Source: Erigeron canadensis (lineage: Eukaryota > Streptophyta > Magnoliopsida > Asterales > Asteraceae). From it: a DNA stretch of 64,000 nucleotides. A model generated the notes under the pieces. That model was not told the origin of the DNA. It saw only the letters and a list, made by a program, of their open reading frames with translations, and did not search any database. Numbering within the stretch: the stretch's first letter is position 1; each line of letters begins with the position of its first letter. Of this stretch, positions 34,473-46,208 are shown in pieces. The DNA lies in the NCBI RefSeq assembly GCF_010389155.1, contig NC_057762.1, positions 39,244,055 through 39,308,054 of the forward strand. Direction: 5' to 3'. The position numbers and the translations under genes are program-made.

Positions 34473-34708
34473 AACTAGGATATATTAAGATGATTTTGGT
34501 GATCAAAGTCAATTAATCTTTTGAAAAAAGCTTTGCAAAATGTACGGTAAATTTATATATTTAATTAAATTCCTTAAGCATATATAACTCGAGAAGTTAT
34601 ATGTATACATTTTAAATTATGAGATAAAAGGTTAGCGAGGGTCTGCGTTGCACTTCTATTCTAGAAGTCTATATATAGCCACAGTGAATATATTGGAATG
34701 TATAACGA

Positions 34709-35798
34709 ACATATTTACCAATAAACTAAAACAAGATTGTAGTTTTTTATCGACACGTGACATTATATTAAAGCGACACGTGGCTTTATACTAAAGCGAC
34801 ATGTGTTTTTTAGTCATATTCATTAAAAAAAAAACCTATTTAATAAATTTATTATTTTAATCTAATCTATTCATATTTAAAGTAGAATTTCTATAATTTA
34901 ATAAACTTACTATCTTATTTCTTTTGAACGGAAAAAAAAATATATTAAACATACATGATTAAACTTACTTATCTCAAATTAGATTCTATAAATACAATTT
35001 GTGATCTTAATAACTTCTAATAAACCCCAAATGTAACTTTATACGTCAATTTACTTTTGAGCATTGTTTTATTCAAGAACTCAATCAATTACAATATCTT
35101 ATGGCAATTGGCAAGGTATAATTTTTTGTTCACATCTCAATTACGATCATATGGCAAGGTATAATTTTAAGCTACCCAACTTTCACTAATTATTTTTTTT
35201 ATTTTTTTGCATGATCACATATTGATTTTCATATGTTAAAAGTATATCCAATTTGGTTTTCTTCATTTTATTAATTATTATTTCATTCTTCAAATTAATT
35301 AGTGACACTATTACAAATAAAATACAATTACTTTGCTCTAAATTAAAATTACCATTAAAATATGAATCTCTTATATAAATAAAACAAGATTGTTTTTATA
35401 AGTTTTTTACTTGTGTGTCATGCCATCATTTTCTTTTAAACTATTTTTAAAAATATATGATGTCATAATAGATTTTCTTTTCTTTCAAAAACTATTTTAT
35501 ATATTAGGCAATATATCATTTTTTTTTTCATATTATTTTTTTACCTTATTTTTTTTAATTAATATAAAAATTAATCAACTGTATCCTAACTCTTTAATTT
35601 TTGTTTCATACCTACCATTGATTTATGTTAGTTTTTTTAATTTTTCACCACCCTAATCGGTTTGATATATTACAAGTATGTTGTTATCTCCATATCAAAT
35701 TGTAATGTATTGACAACAAATTACATACATAAACTTATATATTTTTTGGTTTTAACTTTTTAATTAAATGTCTCGGGTTGAACCCGGGTTATTGCTGA
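34709..35798 (+). mobile_element. Possible Helitron, first of a pair
   Basis: The left end TTTACCAATAAACTAAAACA and the following CGACACGTGAC repeats match the 5' end of the element at 36085. A candidate 3' end is a CGGGTTGAACCCG hairpin followed by GGTTATTGCTGA and host T (CTGA fits CTRR). The 5' TC is degenerate, so the boundaries are tentative. Confidence 0.4.
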
Positions 35799-36084
35799 TT
35801 TATCTATTCAACTGCTTCCCCATATTGGGATTTTTTGTACACCAAAATTGTTTTTTTTTTGTCAGACACTTCGCATAACCCAATTACCACATTCAAACGT
35901 TTGCAGGTATATACGTACGTAGTTCAAGTTCATATTTTGTTTTAGTTTTACTGTGTAAAAGTTTATTTACTTATAACTTATTATACTTTAACTTATAATT
36001 CTATTTGAATTAACAATTTCCAACTTATATGTACATGATAGTTATAATAATAACGTAAAACGCAAAGTTTTGTTGATGAGTGTA

Positions 36085-36495
36085 TCTACCAATAAACTAA
36101 AATAAGATTGAGATATTCTTGAAACGACACGTGACATAATCCTTGATCGACACGAGTCTTTTAATTTATTAAATTTATTTAATTATCTTTCTTAATTGTA
36201 TATAGATACAATTTCCTAATTAGACTTAGAATTAAACTATAATTATTTGTTTATAGATACAAAACACATTATAACCTTATTTGATTGATCGTTTTCTCAT
36301 TAATAAATTGCATCTTTTTCTTTTTCATCTTTTCAACTCCTATTACTTATAATAAGTTATTAACATGAAGTATTCAAAAGTTTGAGTTTACGATCCAAAA
36401 TCATAAGGCTATTCGAATCATGTATGAGACATATTCGAATTTCTTTATGATACAATATATATGACTACCGTACATCGTACGGGTATTATGACTAG
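36085..36495 (+). mobile_element. Helitron, 411 bp
   Basis: Begins TCTACCAATAAACTAAAATA after host A. It ends with a perfect stem-loop CCGTAC-ATC-GTACGG, then GTATTATGACTAG and host T. This is among the best-preserved Helitron ends in the window. Confidence 0.75.
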
Positions 36496-36581
36496 TATTA
36501 TATATAGTGGAAATAGACACGAAAGGCCACTTATAAACCAGCTGTAAGACACGAATTTTGTATAAAAATTAAGTTTTAAAA

Positions 36582-36738
36582 AAAGGGTTTGCTAAATACA
36601 GCATTTATGCTTGTGTTTAAGTTGTATAAATTGTTTGTACATTTACCATGAAAATCAGGGGGCGGACTTTTAATATGGAAGGTACAAGTTTTTTTATGTA
36701 CATTAAATACAACCCTTAGGGTTGTATTTAACCTTTCC
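36582..36738. mobile_element. Foldback element, relative of 60336
   Basis: Left GGGTTTGCTAAATACAGC and right AACCCTTAGGGTTGTATTTA are inverted; the interior CATTTACCATGAAAATCAGG and GGCGGACTTTTAATA match the element at 60336-60495 in the opposite orientation. Confidence 0.6.
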
Positions 36739-37069
36739 TTTTAAAAAAATCGACAAATCTGCAGAGAATATAACGTTTAACAGTTTTCAGATTAGATAGA
36801 TCATATAGCTAGTATAATATTATAATACAACCAACCACGTGACCTAACTTTGAAAAGTAACAACATCAAAAGTTTTTCTTCAATTTGATGTAAATACGTC
36901 TCACCTTGATTTCTATCACTAGTATTTTATGCAAAAAGTTTTAAAGTTGATTTAAATTAGTGTAATCAATACGAACGAGGTTTGTTAGTGTTAATTAGCT
37001 GGTTAACCAATATTGGTAACAGCTAACAAATGAGTTCAAACAAACCCATATACAAATATATACTTAGTG

Positions 37070-37408
37070 GACTCTTATTTTGAGAACTCATTTTATTATA
37101 AAAACTGTGAAAACTCTTAAACTTCATATTGGATCATATGTTTTTTTTATTCACATGTGAAACATTATAAAAATATATGTTGCAAAAGTTTTTTTTTTCA
37201 AAACCTTATATAGCCGTTTGTCACATGTGAATAAATTCATTTACAAGTTCACAAAAGGCTATTTTGAAAGTTTCTTAAAAAAAAATTTTATACAGCATAC
37301 ATTTTTATATTATTTAACATGTGAACAAACAAAAAAAACATGTGATCAATTATATAATATAAGAGTTCTCGTGATTTTTTAAAAAATGGTTATCAAAATT
37401 AGAAAAAT
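37070..37408. mobile_element. MITE, diverged relative of 14099
   Basis: Shares GACTCTTATTTT at the left end, AAAACTCTTAAA and CATGTGAA(C/T) core motifs, and a closing AAGAGTTCTCGTGATTTTTT with the 14099 copy. Its right end is eroded and no target duplication is visible. Confidence 0.55.
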
Positions 37409-37889
37409 CAACAAATTGATATCTATTTATACAGGAAAGGGCTAAACGGGGAAGTATCTCACCATCCCTCGCTACTCTTTCCCAGTTTTTCTATTTTCTT
37501 CACACCTCTTCCCATTTGTAAAGAATTAATGTCTTACAATCTTCCCCCATATAAGTAAAAGATAAAAGACAGAAAAAAACAAAAGAAATATAAAGTGAAG
37601 GGTGGTAAGAGAACCAAATACTATGATCACCATGTAGCTCCCCACCTAACCGGTTATCCGGGGTGGTGTTCCACCCGATGACCGGGTTGATGTCCTCCCA
37701 TCCCCAACGTACTCTGTTCACCACGTATAGTTAATGAATCAAATACAGAAAATAATTTTTTAGAAAATTTTGTTGAACCCGGTTTTGGTTTGGTAATTTC
37801 ACTACTTTTTTTCTAACAGAGTAGTTAGCAGTTAGCATTCGAGACACTATAGTAACATCCAATTGGGCAGTATATGGAGCTCGAACCAT
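37409..37889. other. Intergenic, GC-richer patch
   Basis: 37620-37725 contains ACCGGTTATCCGGGGTGG and GATGACCGGGTTGATG and stands out in composition. It may be an internal piece of an old insertion. No ORF with features. Confidence 0.35.
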
Positions 37890-38408
37890 CACTACAACAT
37901 GTATGTCATTTTCTCACACTTGTTTTTTAATACTTTGAAAAAGTGTGAAAAAATTGTTAATTTAATCATATTTATAAGTGTATAAAAATAGTTTACATTA
38001 AAAAGTGTGAAGAAATTTTAAAATCATAATATTTGTACACTTATATATGTGGAAAAGAAAAGTTTCCACTTTCAAGTGTGTAAAAATATGTCAATTATTA
38101 ACACTTAAGAATGTAAAAGTTAATTTGTAACACCTATTTTCTTCACACATGGGGAGTGTGAAAAAATTATGTGTTACAAATTAACCTTCACACTTTTAAG
38201 TGTGAAAATATTTGATAATTTTTCACACTTTTAAATGTTAACATTTTGTTTACACATTTATAAGTGTGAAAATATTATAACTTTTAAAATTTATTCACAC
38301 TTTTACATGTAATTTTTTTCTACACATTTTTATTTGTAATTAAATTCATAAATTTTTTCACATTTCTTATAACCAAGTGTGAACAAATGAACTTTTTTTC
38401 TTATAGTG
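37890..38408. mobile_element. CACTA-type MITE, 519 bp
   Basis: Termini CACTACAACATG and CTTATAGTG are the CACTA signature, flanked by a CAT target duplication of 3 bases (37887-37889 and 38409-38411). The interior is made of alternating and inverted AAGTGTGAA/TTCACACTT sub-terminal repeats, the likely transposase binding sites. No coding capacity. Confidence 0.8.
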
Positions 38409-38411
38409 CAT

Positions 38412-39380
38412 GCATACCTGGAATGAAACTCAAGACTCTCGAAAACCCTCTAATGATCCACCCCTACAAATGTAGGAAGTAATATTCGAAACTTGGTGGA
38501 TTTTCACTATTCTATTACCGTCAGTTTTGTCCGTTTTTTCAGTATCAGCGGTCTGGTAAAACCAGTTTTTTTCTTAATTTTTTAAAAAATAAAATTTTGT
38601 GATATTTTAGTATTATTATTTTTTTTTGTCAGTGAAATTTAAAACTTATAATTTTATTTGGTATTATTTTTTAGTTAATTGTAATTGTATTTTTAATTTT
38701 TTTTATTGAATTGTAAATAGTTTTATAATGTGTGTGTATATATATATATAATCCTACCGGTAATACCGATTACCAGTCGGTAAAACCGGTAATACCAATA
38801 AGACCAGTACCAAATACCATTCCGGTACAATTAAAATACCGATTTTTAAAATATGGTGCATATATATGTATATAGTTAAATGATAAAAAACATCTTATTC
38901 AAATTTAGTTTACTAAACTAAGTAACATAAATGAACTTTTAGACTTTTAGCAGAATTACAAATCGTTTGTTAAATGTTTTATTTATTTAGGTAGTGTTTG
39001 GTAAGGTCTTAATTAAAAAGTCATGACTTCATCTTAATTCAAGTTAATTTGTTTCTTGATTTAAAAAATTAAAAAAAACAACTAATTTAACTTAAATCAT
39101 ACAGATATCCTTAATTTCTCCATTCAGTCATGTGATGAGTAAATAAACAAACAAGATGATGAATACTTCAATGCTAAAAGTGAATGACACAATAGAGAAA
39201 CGCAGCCAATATGGATATTTAAAAGTTCACGTTAATCCATATAATTACACGTCAAGTGAAAAACAAGCAAACCTGATTTAAGTAACAAAACTTTTATATC
39301 TAAAAATAGAGGTTTAAAATTCAATCTTTACTTAGATATAATTGAGTCTCACAACCCATTAAAAAATAGTATTGAGTTTA
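38412..39380. other. Intergenic with MITE fragment
   Basis: Contains a run of GGTAATACCG/ACCGGT phrases (38755-38840), an (AT)n tract at about 38735-38752, and at 38990-39150 a fragment (GTAGTGTTTGGTAAGGTC to AAACAAACAAG) related to the MITE at 29932. Confidence 0.4.
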
Positions 39381-39383
39381 TTA

Positions 39384-39598
39384 GGCCGCTCCTTATAGCT
39401 CTTCTACGTCACGTCTAGCCTACGTCTAGAGGGTTACTTCTAATATTAGAAGTGGGTTTTTGGTGTGTCTAGAGGGAAAGAATAGAAAAAGAAGTGGGTT
39501 AGAAGTGAGGGTTATAAGGAAGGAGTGTTTTTGGTGTGTCTAGAAGTGATGAATAGCGTTAGAAGTTGGTTAGAAGTAGTTCCTTATAAGGAGAGGCC
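39384..39598. mobile_element. PIF/Harbinger-type MITE, 215 bp
   Basis: Inverted ends GGCCGCTCCTTATA and TATAAGGAGAGGCC with TTA target duplications (39381-39383 and 39599-39601). Internal GGTGTGTCTAGA occurs twice. Confidence 0.8.
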
Positions 39599-39751
39599 TT
39601 ATGCATTTATCCGTCAAGTGAACAACTCAATTATCAATGGTGTTAATTCCATAATGAAAATGTTGGTTTGCGGTTGCAATGTTTCACTGTTTCAGGCGTG
39701 GAAATCAGTTAAATAGATTAGATGTCCTTATCCATTAATTTTAGCTTATGG

Positions 39752-40103
39752 ATATGTTTGGCAAAAGTAGCTGTAGTTAGTAGCTGTAGCTTTTAGTTGG
39801 AGTTGTAAGTTGGAGCTGTAAGCTGTAGCTCTTATTTTTTAAAAGTGTTTAGTATGGTAACTGTAGCCGCAACTTTAAGAGGCATTTGTGTAACTTTTAA
39901 AGAGTACAAGCTCCATCGAAAAGCTAAAGCTCCTGAAACGCTACTTCAACCAGCGTTCATTTTGGAGCTTTTTCTTTCAAATAAAAGCTAAAGCTAATTG
40001 CATCCAAACAAAGCTTTTAATATTTTAGGAGCTTTTAGTTTAAAATAAAAAGCTAAAATTTCTGAAACGTTCTTGAAAAACTTACGCCAAAGATAGCCTC
40101 TGT
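39752..40103. mobile_element. Probable MITE upstream of the MYB gene
   Basis: Ends GGATATGTTTGGC and GCCAAAGATAGCC are inverted, with GTAGCTGTAGCT and AAAGCTAAAGCT repeats in opposite senses inside. No target duplication could be matched. Confidence 0.5.
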
Positions 40104-40433
40104 ATAGTCTTTTTATAACTAGAATGAAACTTTTAACTGTTCAAACAAAGGCAGGTTTAACACATGAAATAATAACTGTATTTGCACTAGCGTCTCCCTC
40201 TTTGAGTTTACTTTTTTACCAAATAAAACGTGTTCTCTTTTATGTCCTCACAATAGTTATCACCAACAATACAAAATAAAGCTTCCCAACTAATTTATAA
40301 GATGTCTTTTTGTCTTTTTAAACACTCACTCACCCAACCCAACCCCCACAAACTTTATATAAAAAATCAGGCTAACTTCCAAGAACCTACCCGTTGCTCC
40401 CTACCTATTCATACATACATGCACCCATCCACC

Positions 40434-40442
40434 TATATATAT
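40434..40442 (+). promoter_or_regulatory. Probable TATA box of the MYB gene
   Basis: TATATATAT lies 83 bases before the ATG in a CA/CT-rich leader context. Confidence 0.45.
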
Positions 40443-40516
40443 ACAAACTGTTATAATCTACTCCCTTCATCAACTCACTCCAAATTACAATACCTTTCAT
40501 CAACATAATAATAATA

Positions 40517-41236
40517 ATGGAACCTTTCAATTGGTCTGCTTCAACTTCCTCTGACTCATCATCTTCAAACTCTTCTCATTCGGGTCAGAAACCCGAAAAA
40601 TCAAACCAAATTAAGGGTCCATGGACTAGTGAAGAAGATAAGATCCTAACACGATTTGTTGATCGTTACGGACCACGTAATTGGTCCCTTATTAGTAAAT
40701 ACATCAAGGGTCGATCAGGTAAATCTTGTAGGCTAAGATGGTGTAACCAGCTTAGCCCAAATGTCAAACACCGCCCGTTTTCCCAAGAAGAGGATGAAAC
40801 TATTTTGGTGGCCCATTCCCAGTTTGGGAACAGATGGGCCACCATTGCCCGGCTTCTCCCAGGCCGGACAGATAATGCAGTTAAGAACCATTGGAATTCT
40901 ACATTGAAAAGACGAAATCAATTTCAAACCGTCGCCCTGCTAGACCAGGAGGTACTGGCTCACAATGCTAACGATACTAGCAATGCTACTACATTGGAAG
41001 GATCTCCAAAGAATAATGTGGAAGCCATCGAGGCGGATGATCAATATGACCCGATGACTACATTGACATTAGGACTCCCAGGGATCGGCGGATGTGAGTC
41101 GTCCTCGGAGAATAGAACGGAGAGTAGTACTTTGCCGGTTGGGTTTTGGGATGTAATGAGAAATGTCATTGCGAGGGAAGTTAGGGAATATGTTACCACG
41201 TCGTTTCCCGAGAGTAGTACTTCTGCGTTTCATTGA
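40517..41236 (+). CDS. R2R3-MYB transcription factor, subgroup 22-like (MYB44/70/73/77)
   Basis: Single-exon gene of 239 residues. R2 spans about 33-82 with Trp36, Trp56 and Trp75. R3 spans about 84-133 with Phe88 replacing the first Trp, as usual, plus Trp107 and Trp126. [39 protein letters not shown] and [14 protein letters not shown] are typical of the MYB44/73 group, as is the lack of introns. The short C-terminus has LTLGL at 183-187, an EAR-type LxLxL repression motif, and an amphipathic [18 protein letters not shown] block at 209-226 seen in this group. It should bind MYB core DNA sites in the nucleus; group members act in ABA, auxin and stress responses. It is shorter than MYB44 (about 305 residues) because the linker is reduced. 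The paralogue is not assignable, so no symbol. Confidence 0.94.
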   Translation: MEPFNWSASTSSDSSSSNSSHSGQKPEKSNQIKGPWTSEEDKILTRFVDRYGPRNWSLISKYIKGRSGKSCRLRWCNQLSPNVKHRPFSQEEDETILVAHSQFGNRWATIARLLPGRTDNAVKNHWNSTLKRRNQFQTVALLDQEVLAHNANDTSNATTLEGSPKNNVEAIEADDQYDPMTTLTLGLPGIGGCESSSENRTESSTLPVGFWDVMRNVIAREVREYVTTSFPESSTSAFH

Positions 41237-42513
41237 CAAGTTATTTGTCTTTTTTTAATTATATCCTTTTTCTTTTGTAAATGTTTGATGATCTATTAAA
41301 CTATAGTTTGGTAATATTGTTAATATTCTGTTTTATGTTGTTGCTTTGTTAGATGATGATTAAACAAAACAAAAAAGGACTCATAAAATCGAAATAAGTT
41401 CTAGAAGATTTGTGATTAACGCGGGGCCGGGACCAAAATACATATGGAATGTTTATACGTTTTATCCAAAAACAAACAAGATTAACACACAAAGTACATT
41501 GTTTAATGGTCTGCACATGCGCTAATTAAGATAATTCAACCATCTAGTAAGTTCTTTCTAGATATCTAATATCATGTATAAAACTCTTCGAGATGATGCA
41601 TCATTATGGATTTCTGGTATATATTCTGTATCACATTTATAACAAGGAAGTTTGATAGTAGTTACTCACTTACTATAAATATCATGATTTGATTTTTTAA
41701 GTTTTTTCCTCTGAATTTTAACTGTAATTATTTTCTGTTGTGTTGTACGACATTTAGTATAAAATATATGGTTGATTAAACTTTTAATTTGCTTTACAAT
41801 AATATAAGTTTCATCAAACTATTATAAAATACACACAAAATTTTAATGGTCAAAGTTAAAAAAAAGAATGATTTTAAAAGTCAAATTAACACACTTAAAA
41901 TAAGAAGTTGAAGTATTATGTACGGTACTTGTACACAACTTTTGGTCTTCATACAAGTACGAATATCATTTTGTACAGTATATAAACATACGAAAGATAC
42001 AATTGATGTATATGTTATTTTCATGGACTTTTGATAATAAAAAAGTGATGATCAAGCTTGTTTGTAAACGTATAAGATTATACATATTGGAGATATGTGT
42101 ATCAATGTCGCATGTTCTTTTTACACCTTTTACTTGACCATGATATCTGCTCGCCAGCTTATCAAACTGCCCGATTGTAATTAAATAGAAAAATATCTGA
42201 CTTTATATATATTTATCTCTTTCTAACAGATGAGTGATATGCCCAAAATGTATAGTATTGTGATGTTCCACGCATCCAATAATAAACCAATTCGTACTTT
42301 TCATTGTCTTGCCTAGTGCATTTAATCATTAAAAATTTAAAATACAAAAACGTTATAAACACAAAACTCTATTCTATATCTATATAATTCTATACATATA
42401 CACTACAATATAATCGATACATCTATACTCTTTTATAAAAATTATTACACCCTCCATTTTTAAAAATAAATACACAATAATTATATACGAAATTACTAAA
42501 TTACACTAAATAA
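41237..42513. other. MYB 3' flank and spacer
   Basis: AT-rich with no ORF or clear element; the 3' UTR should occupy the first few hundred bases. Confidence 0.4.
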
Positions 42514-42794
42514 CACTACAAATAATATTGCATTTGTTCACACTTTTGGTTAGCATGAATAAATAAAAATTTTGTCACGCTTTTATGTATGTAAATATAT
42601 GTAGAATTAAAAGAGTGTAGAAATTTATCCACGTCACACTTTTTAGTGTGAACTTTTAATTCTACACACTTTTTAATGTGGATAAATTTCTACACACTTA
42701 ATATTTATATATATTTACACATAAAAGCGTGTCAAAATTTTTAATTTGTACTCGCTAACTAAAAGTGTGAACAAATGCAACATTATTTGTAGTG
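42514..42794. mobile_element. CACTA-type MITE, 281 bp
   Basis: Long, nearly perfect inverted ends: CACTACAAATAATATTGCAT at the left and the complement of CACTACAAATAATGTTGCAT at the right, continuing through TTTGTTCACACTTTT. The whole element is almost a palindrome around TCACACTTTTTAGTGTGA. The 3-base flanks (TAA and AAA) are not an exact duplication. Confidence 0.8.
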
Positions 42795-42829
42795 AAACAC
42801 CCATTATGGAAAGACTTTTTATAAAATAC

Positions 42830-43015
42830 CAAATTTGTTCTTTATGAATTAATTTACACTTTAAACCTTTATTTTAATAATTAACACTTTAAGCTCTTAT
42901 ATTCTAAAATTTTCCACTATCACAATTATATCAATGTACACCACTTGACACCACCACTACCAATACTACCACCACCGACACAACTAGACCGCGTTCTAAC
43001 CACCTACCGCCATTA
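42830..43015 (+). mobile_element. Helitron relic, truncated
   Basis: Reverse complement of the shared body of the 13332 and 29609 copies (CACTTGACACCACCACTACC, CACTATCACAATTATATC). The hairpin and CTAG end are missing. Confidence 0.5.
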
Positions 43016-44328
43016 TATTTTAAAGAAGATATATAGTAAAAAGAAGATGGACAAAATGAGTATGGTGGCCCAACACGGTGTGTTCCCACCACTTGTCATT
43101 TATCGTTTTGTACGTACCTCTATAACTCCGTTTTCAACACACACTCCTCTAGAGTCTAGACGATGTCCTTTTGAAGTTCATGATAAAAACGTGTGCTAAT
43201 TTTACACGTTCGCATTCACACGGTTAACTCATTGTTTTATGTCAAAAACAAGGATATAAAAGTAACATCGGTCAGTTTCTATCTTTACTAAAGGTAAACG
43301 TGCAGCAGAAATGTGAACAGCCTTTGTACTGGATATTATAGTGTAATACAATACAATATAATTTTCCTAATGCATAAAATGAACGTTTAAGATGATATGT
43401 TAATTTTATTATTATGTATGTATAAATTATTCATAGTTGTTATACAAGTCTACAACTAGTTTTGACATACATAAAGATTATATATCATAATGATTTCGTT
43501 ACAACCAATATTTTAAAAAAATATTTTTCCAAACTTGTACATATATTTACAATTTGTTTATAAAACTTGAACTCACGACGTATTGGTTGATGGCTATCTC
43601 ACTTATCATAAGAACGAATGTGTAGTGATAATCACAAACAGCCTATTACAATAAAAAAGATAAGAATTATATGTTAATAATTAATGAATGGAATAAGCAA
43701 GATTAACTCTTTTTTTTATATATATATTGAAAAATTGGTTATTTATGTATGGGAAATAATTAATCCTCTTAACAAAATATCCTAAAAATCCTCCTAGTAG
43801 ATTATAAAAGGCAAGATTAGAAAAGAGAATTAGTGTACACCACATGTCACCTTCTTATAATATTATGATGATTTTTAAGCTAATCTTTATGAGGATTAAT
43901 CATTTTCTTTTATGGAGAATCTTTCTTGATATAATAACTAGTTATGAGCACCGACAGTACTAAAGAAGGAAGGAGGGGGGGGGGGGGGGGGTCCAATACT
44001 CCCCTTAAAATTTAAAGTTTGTTAAGTATTTTAAATATTTTTATAGATTATCAAAAAAATTATATATGTTTTTAACATTTTGACAATTTTTAGATTTATT
44101 TTTCATGAATTTTTTAATTTTATTACTTTTAAGATTTTTTTTATATTGTTATGAGTTAATATAAGTGATTTTTCTTAGGCTCCTATCATGTTGTTTTTAG
44201 TTGTCCAAACCCCAAAATGGGGTCATTACTCATTAAAAAAATGGAAAACATATAGTGTGATAAATGTTAGGGAAAAAAAAACATGTGTTGTGATAAAGTA
44301 AAATTATGGATTAAAATGATTAAATAGG
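43016..44328. other. Intergenic with a G17 run
   Basis: AT-rich, no gene. An uninterrupted run of 17 G lies at 43975-43991. Confidence 0.45.
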
Positions 44329-44410
44329 GTTGGTAGCTCATTGGTAAGATCTTTGATCTTGAAAAAATCTCAATAAGGTTTGAATCTTACTTCTTACATT
44401 TATAAAAAAG
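44329..44410 (+). mobile_element. tRNA-like SINE head
   Basis: GGTTGGTAGCTCATTGGTAAG fits an A box and AAGGTTTGAATCTTAC a degenerate B box; it is followed by an A-rich tail (about 44403-44420). It is short, so a truncated SINE or tRNA-like remnant. Confidence 0.45.
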
Positions 44411-44420
44411 AAAAAAAAAT

Positions 44421-45337
44421 CTTCTAACTATTTAAATCTTTTATTATACAATAATAGCAAATATCAAAATCAAATGATAAGATCAGCAAAGAAAATAAAT
44501 GAATTATACACAAGGATTGATATATCATTCCCTTATTTCCTTAATTATAACGAAACCTTTATCAATAAACCCTTATAATACATATTGAAATTTTATTTAA
44601 TGTAATTTAAGCACTTTTTTTAATATTCTCATATTGCCTCTAATTTACACATTAATTCTAATTCTATATCTTTAAACACAATCAGACAAACACCCTATCA
44701 TATTCTAACACACAGTAACTTTTTTCACTCCTTCATATTTACACACACATATCAATTCCTCTCCCCCTGTTTCGTATTATCATCACCGTTTAACCACCAC
44801 AACACCCTAACCCTCGTTCTAATTGAAGTGGTGTCAGTGTGTCACTATAGACTCGCCTCTGAGACTATTAGGAGCAAGGCGCCATATATATATCACTTTG
44901 CTCCAAAACGTCCCGGGACGCCTGAAAACGCCTGGAACATTGCCCCGAAAGGCGTTCTAGAGAGAGAAAGAGGGTGTGGCGTTAAAAAGTTGAAGCTCCA
45001 TTTGAAGAAGAAAAAAGCAGTTGGAAATGTGGCCACCTGCAAAAAGTACTCCTTTTATCTTTACTCACCTGCAACAAGTACTCCTTTTGTTTACTTTTTT
45101 GTCCTATTTAATATATAATATTATATTTATAAGTAAGGAACACCTATAAGAAATAGAAGTCTTTGCTCCGTTGAAAAGTGAGAAACTCCTTTTAACCACG
45201 TATCACTAGGAAAAGTAAAAAACGATTCATAAGAAGAGCTTGCTCCAGAAAGCCTGAAACCACTTCAACTAACTCAATAGTATTAAAATCAAAATCTTGT
45301 ATTCATAAGAAAAAATCATTAGTCGGTCAAAAAAGAA
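44421..45337. other. Intergenic, promoter side of thioredoxin-like gene
   Basis: Holds a pair of inverted words GGAGCAAG (44871) and CTTGCTCC (45239) around a GC-richer segment, and a direct repeat CACCTGCA(A)(A/C)AA(A)GTACTCCTTTT (about 45032 and 45068). This could be a small MITE, but no target duplication is seen. Confidence 0.4.
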
Positions 45338-45980
45338 ATGGCTGATAAGGCTCCAACAGGCCGTTCATCTATATTTTGCTTAAAATGGCCATGGGATTCA
45401 AACCAAAACCCTAACACCAATTCATCTCCATGTTCATCAGGAGGACCTCCTTGGCTATTCAAATCCTTCCAAACCATCACTTCACTCGCTTCATCCCTCG
45501 TCTTAAACCCCCAACCCAAAATCAACCTTTTGAGTTCACAAGACCAAGGGGAGTTAGAACAAAGGGCGTTGGCTTGTGCTCTATCCAATGGAAAAGACGC
45601 CACAGTCATCGAATTCTATTCACCCAAATGTAGTCTTTGTAATTCCATGGTGGAGTTTGTTAATCATTTTGAGAATAAGAATTCTGATTGGCTTAATGTT
45701 GTTATGGCTGATGCCGAAAATGATAAATGGTTGCCCGAGGTATATATGCACTCTACCTGTTTGATGAATTGTCTGTGATGAATACTTCTTTACTAATTTG
45801 GATTTTGATTTATATCTTTTTTTGCAGCTTCTACATTATGATATAAAGTATGTTCCGTGTTTTGTATTGTTGGACAAGGATGGAAATGCTCTTGCTAAGA
45901 CCGGCGTTCCAAGTAGCCGGCTTCATGTTGTTGCAGGCGTTTCTCATCTTCTTAAGATGAAGCGTTCACCTCAAAGATAA
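45338..45980 (+). CDS. Thioredoxin-like fold protein
   Basis: Two exons, 45338-45739 and 45828-45980 (donor GAG|GTATAT, acceptor TTTGCAG|CTT, phase 0), giving 184 residues. The N-terminal 85 residues are Ser/Pro-rich and lack a recognised domain. From about residue 88 a thioredoxin fold follows: [18 protein letters not shown] with the redox pair Cys98-Ser-Leu-Cys101, an [12 protein letters not shown] strand, then exon 2 with the cis-proline region [15 protein letters not shown]. The arrangement recalls HCF164-like thioredoxin domains, but CSLC replaces the more usual WC(G/E)xC site and no membrane anchor is evident. It may be a plastid or organelle redox protein (inference; targeting cannot be judged by eye). 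Its stop codon lies only 229 bases from that of the convergent CTC1 gene. Confidence 0.82.
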
Positions 45981-46208
45981 ACCGTTTACAATGCTTGTTG
46001 AGTTTTTCTGTTTTGTAGATTTTTTTAGTGTTACTCGAATGTGTGAAATTGAATTACAAGACATATTGTTGACGATAATCTCTTTTTTCATACTTCAAAT
46101 TACTTGATCATTGGGTTCAATATACATATTGTAATTTGTTTTTCTATATACATTGCCTATTGGAATATATAGATATACCCTGATCCAAAACTTTGCACAT
46201 TAAACATG

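Noticed and set aside
34640..34670. Possible Helitron end (GCGTTGCACTTCTATTCTAG)
   Set aside because: The base after CTAG is A rather than host T and there is no hairpin.
44871..45246. Inverted GGAGCAAG/CTTGCTCC pair upstream of the thioredoxin-like gene
   Set aside because: Arms are only 8 bases and the flanks (TTA and AGA) do not form a target duplication.
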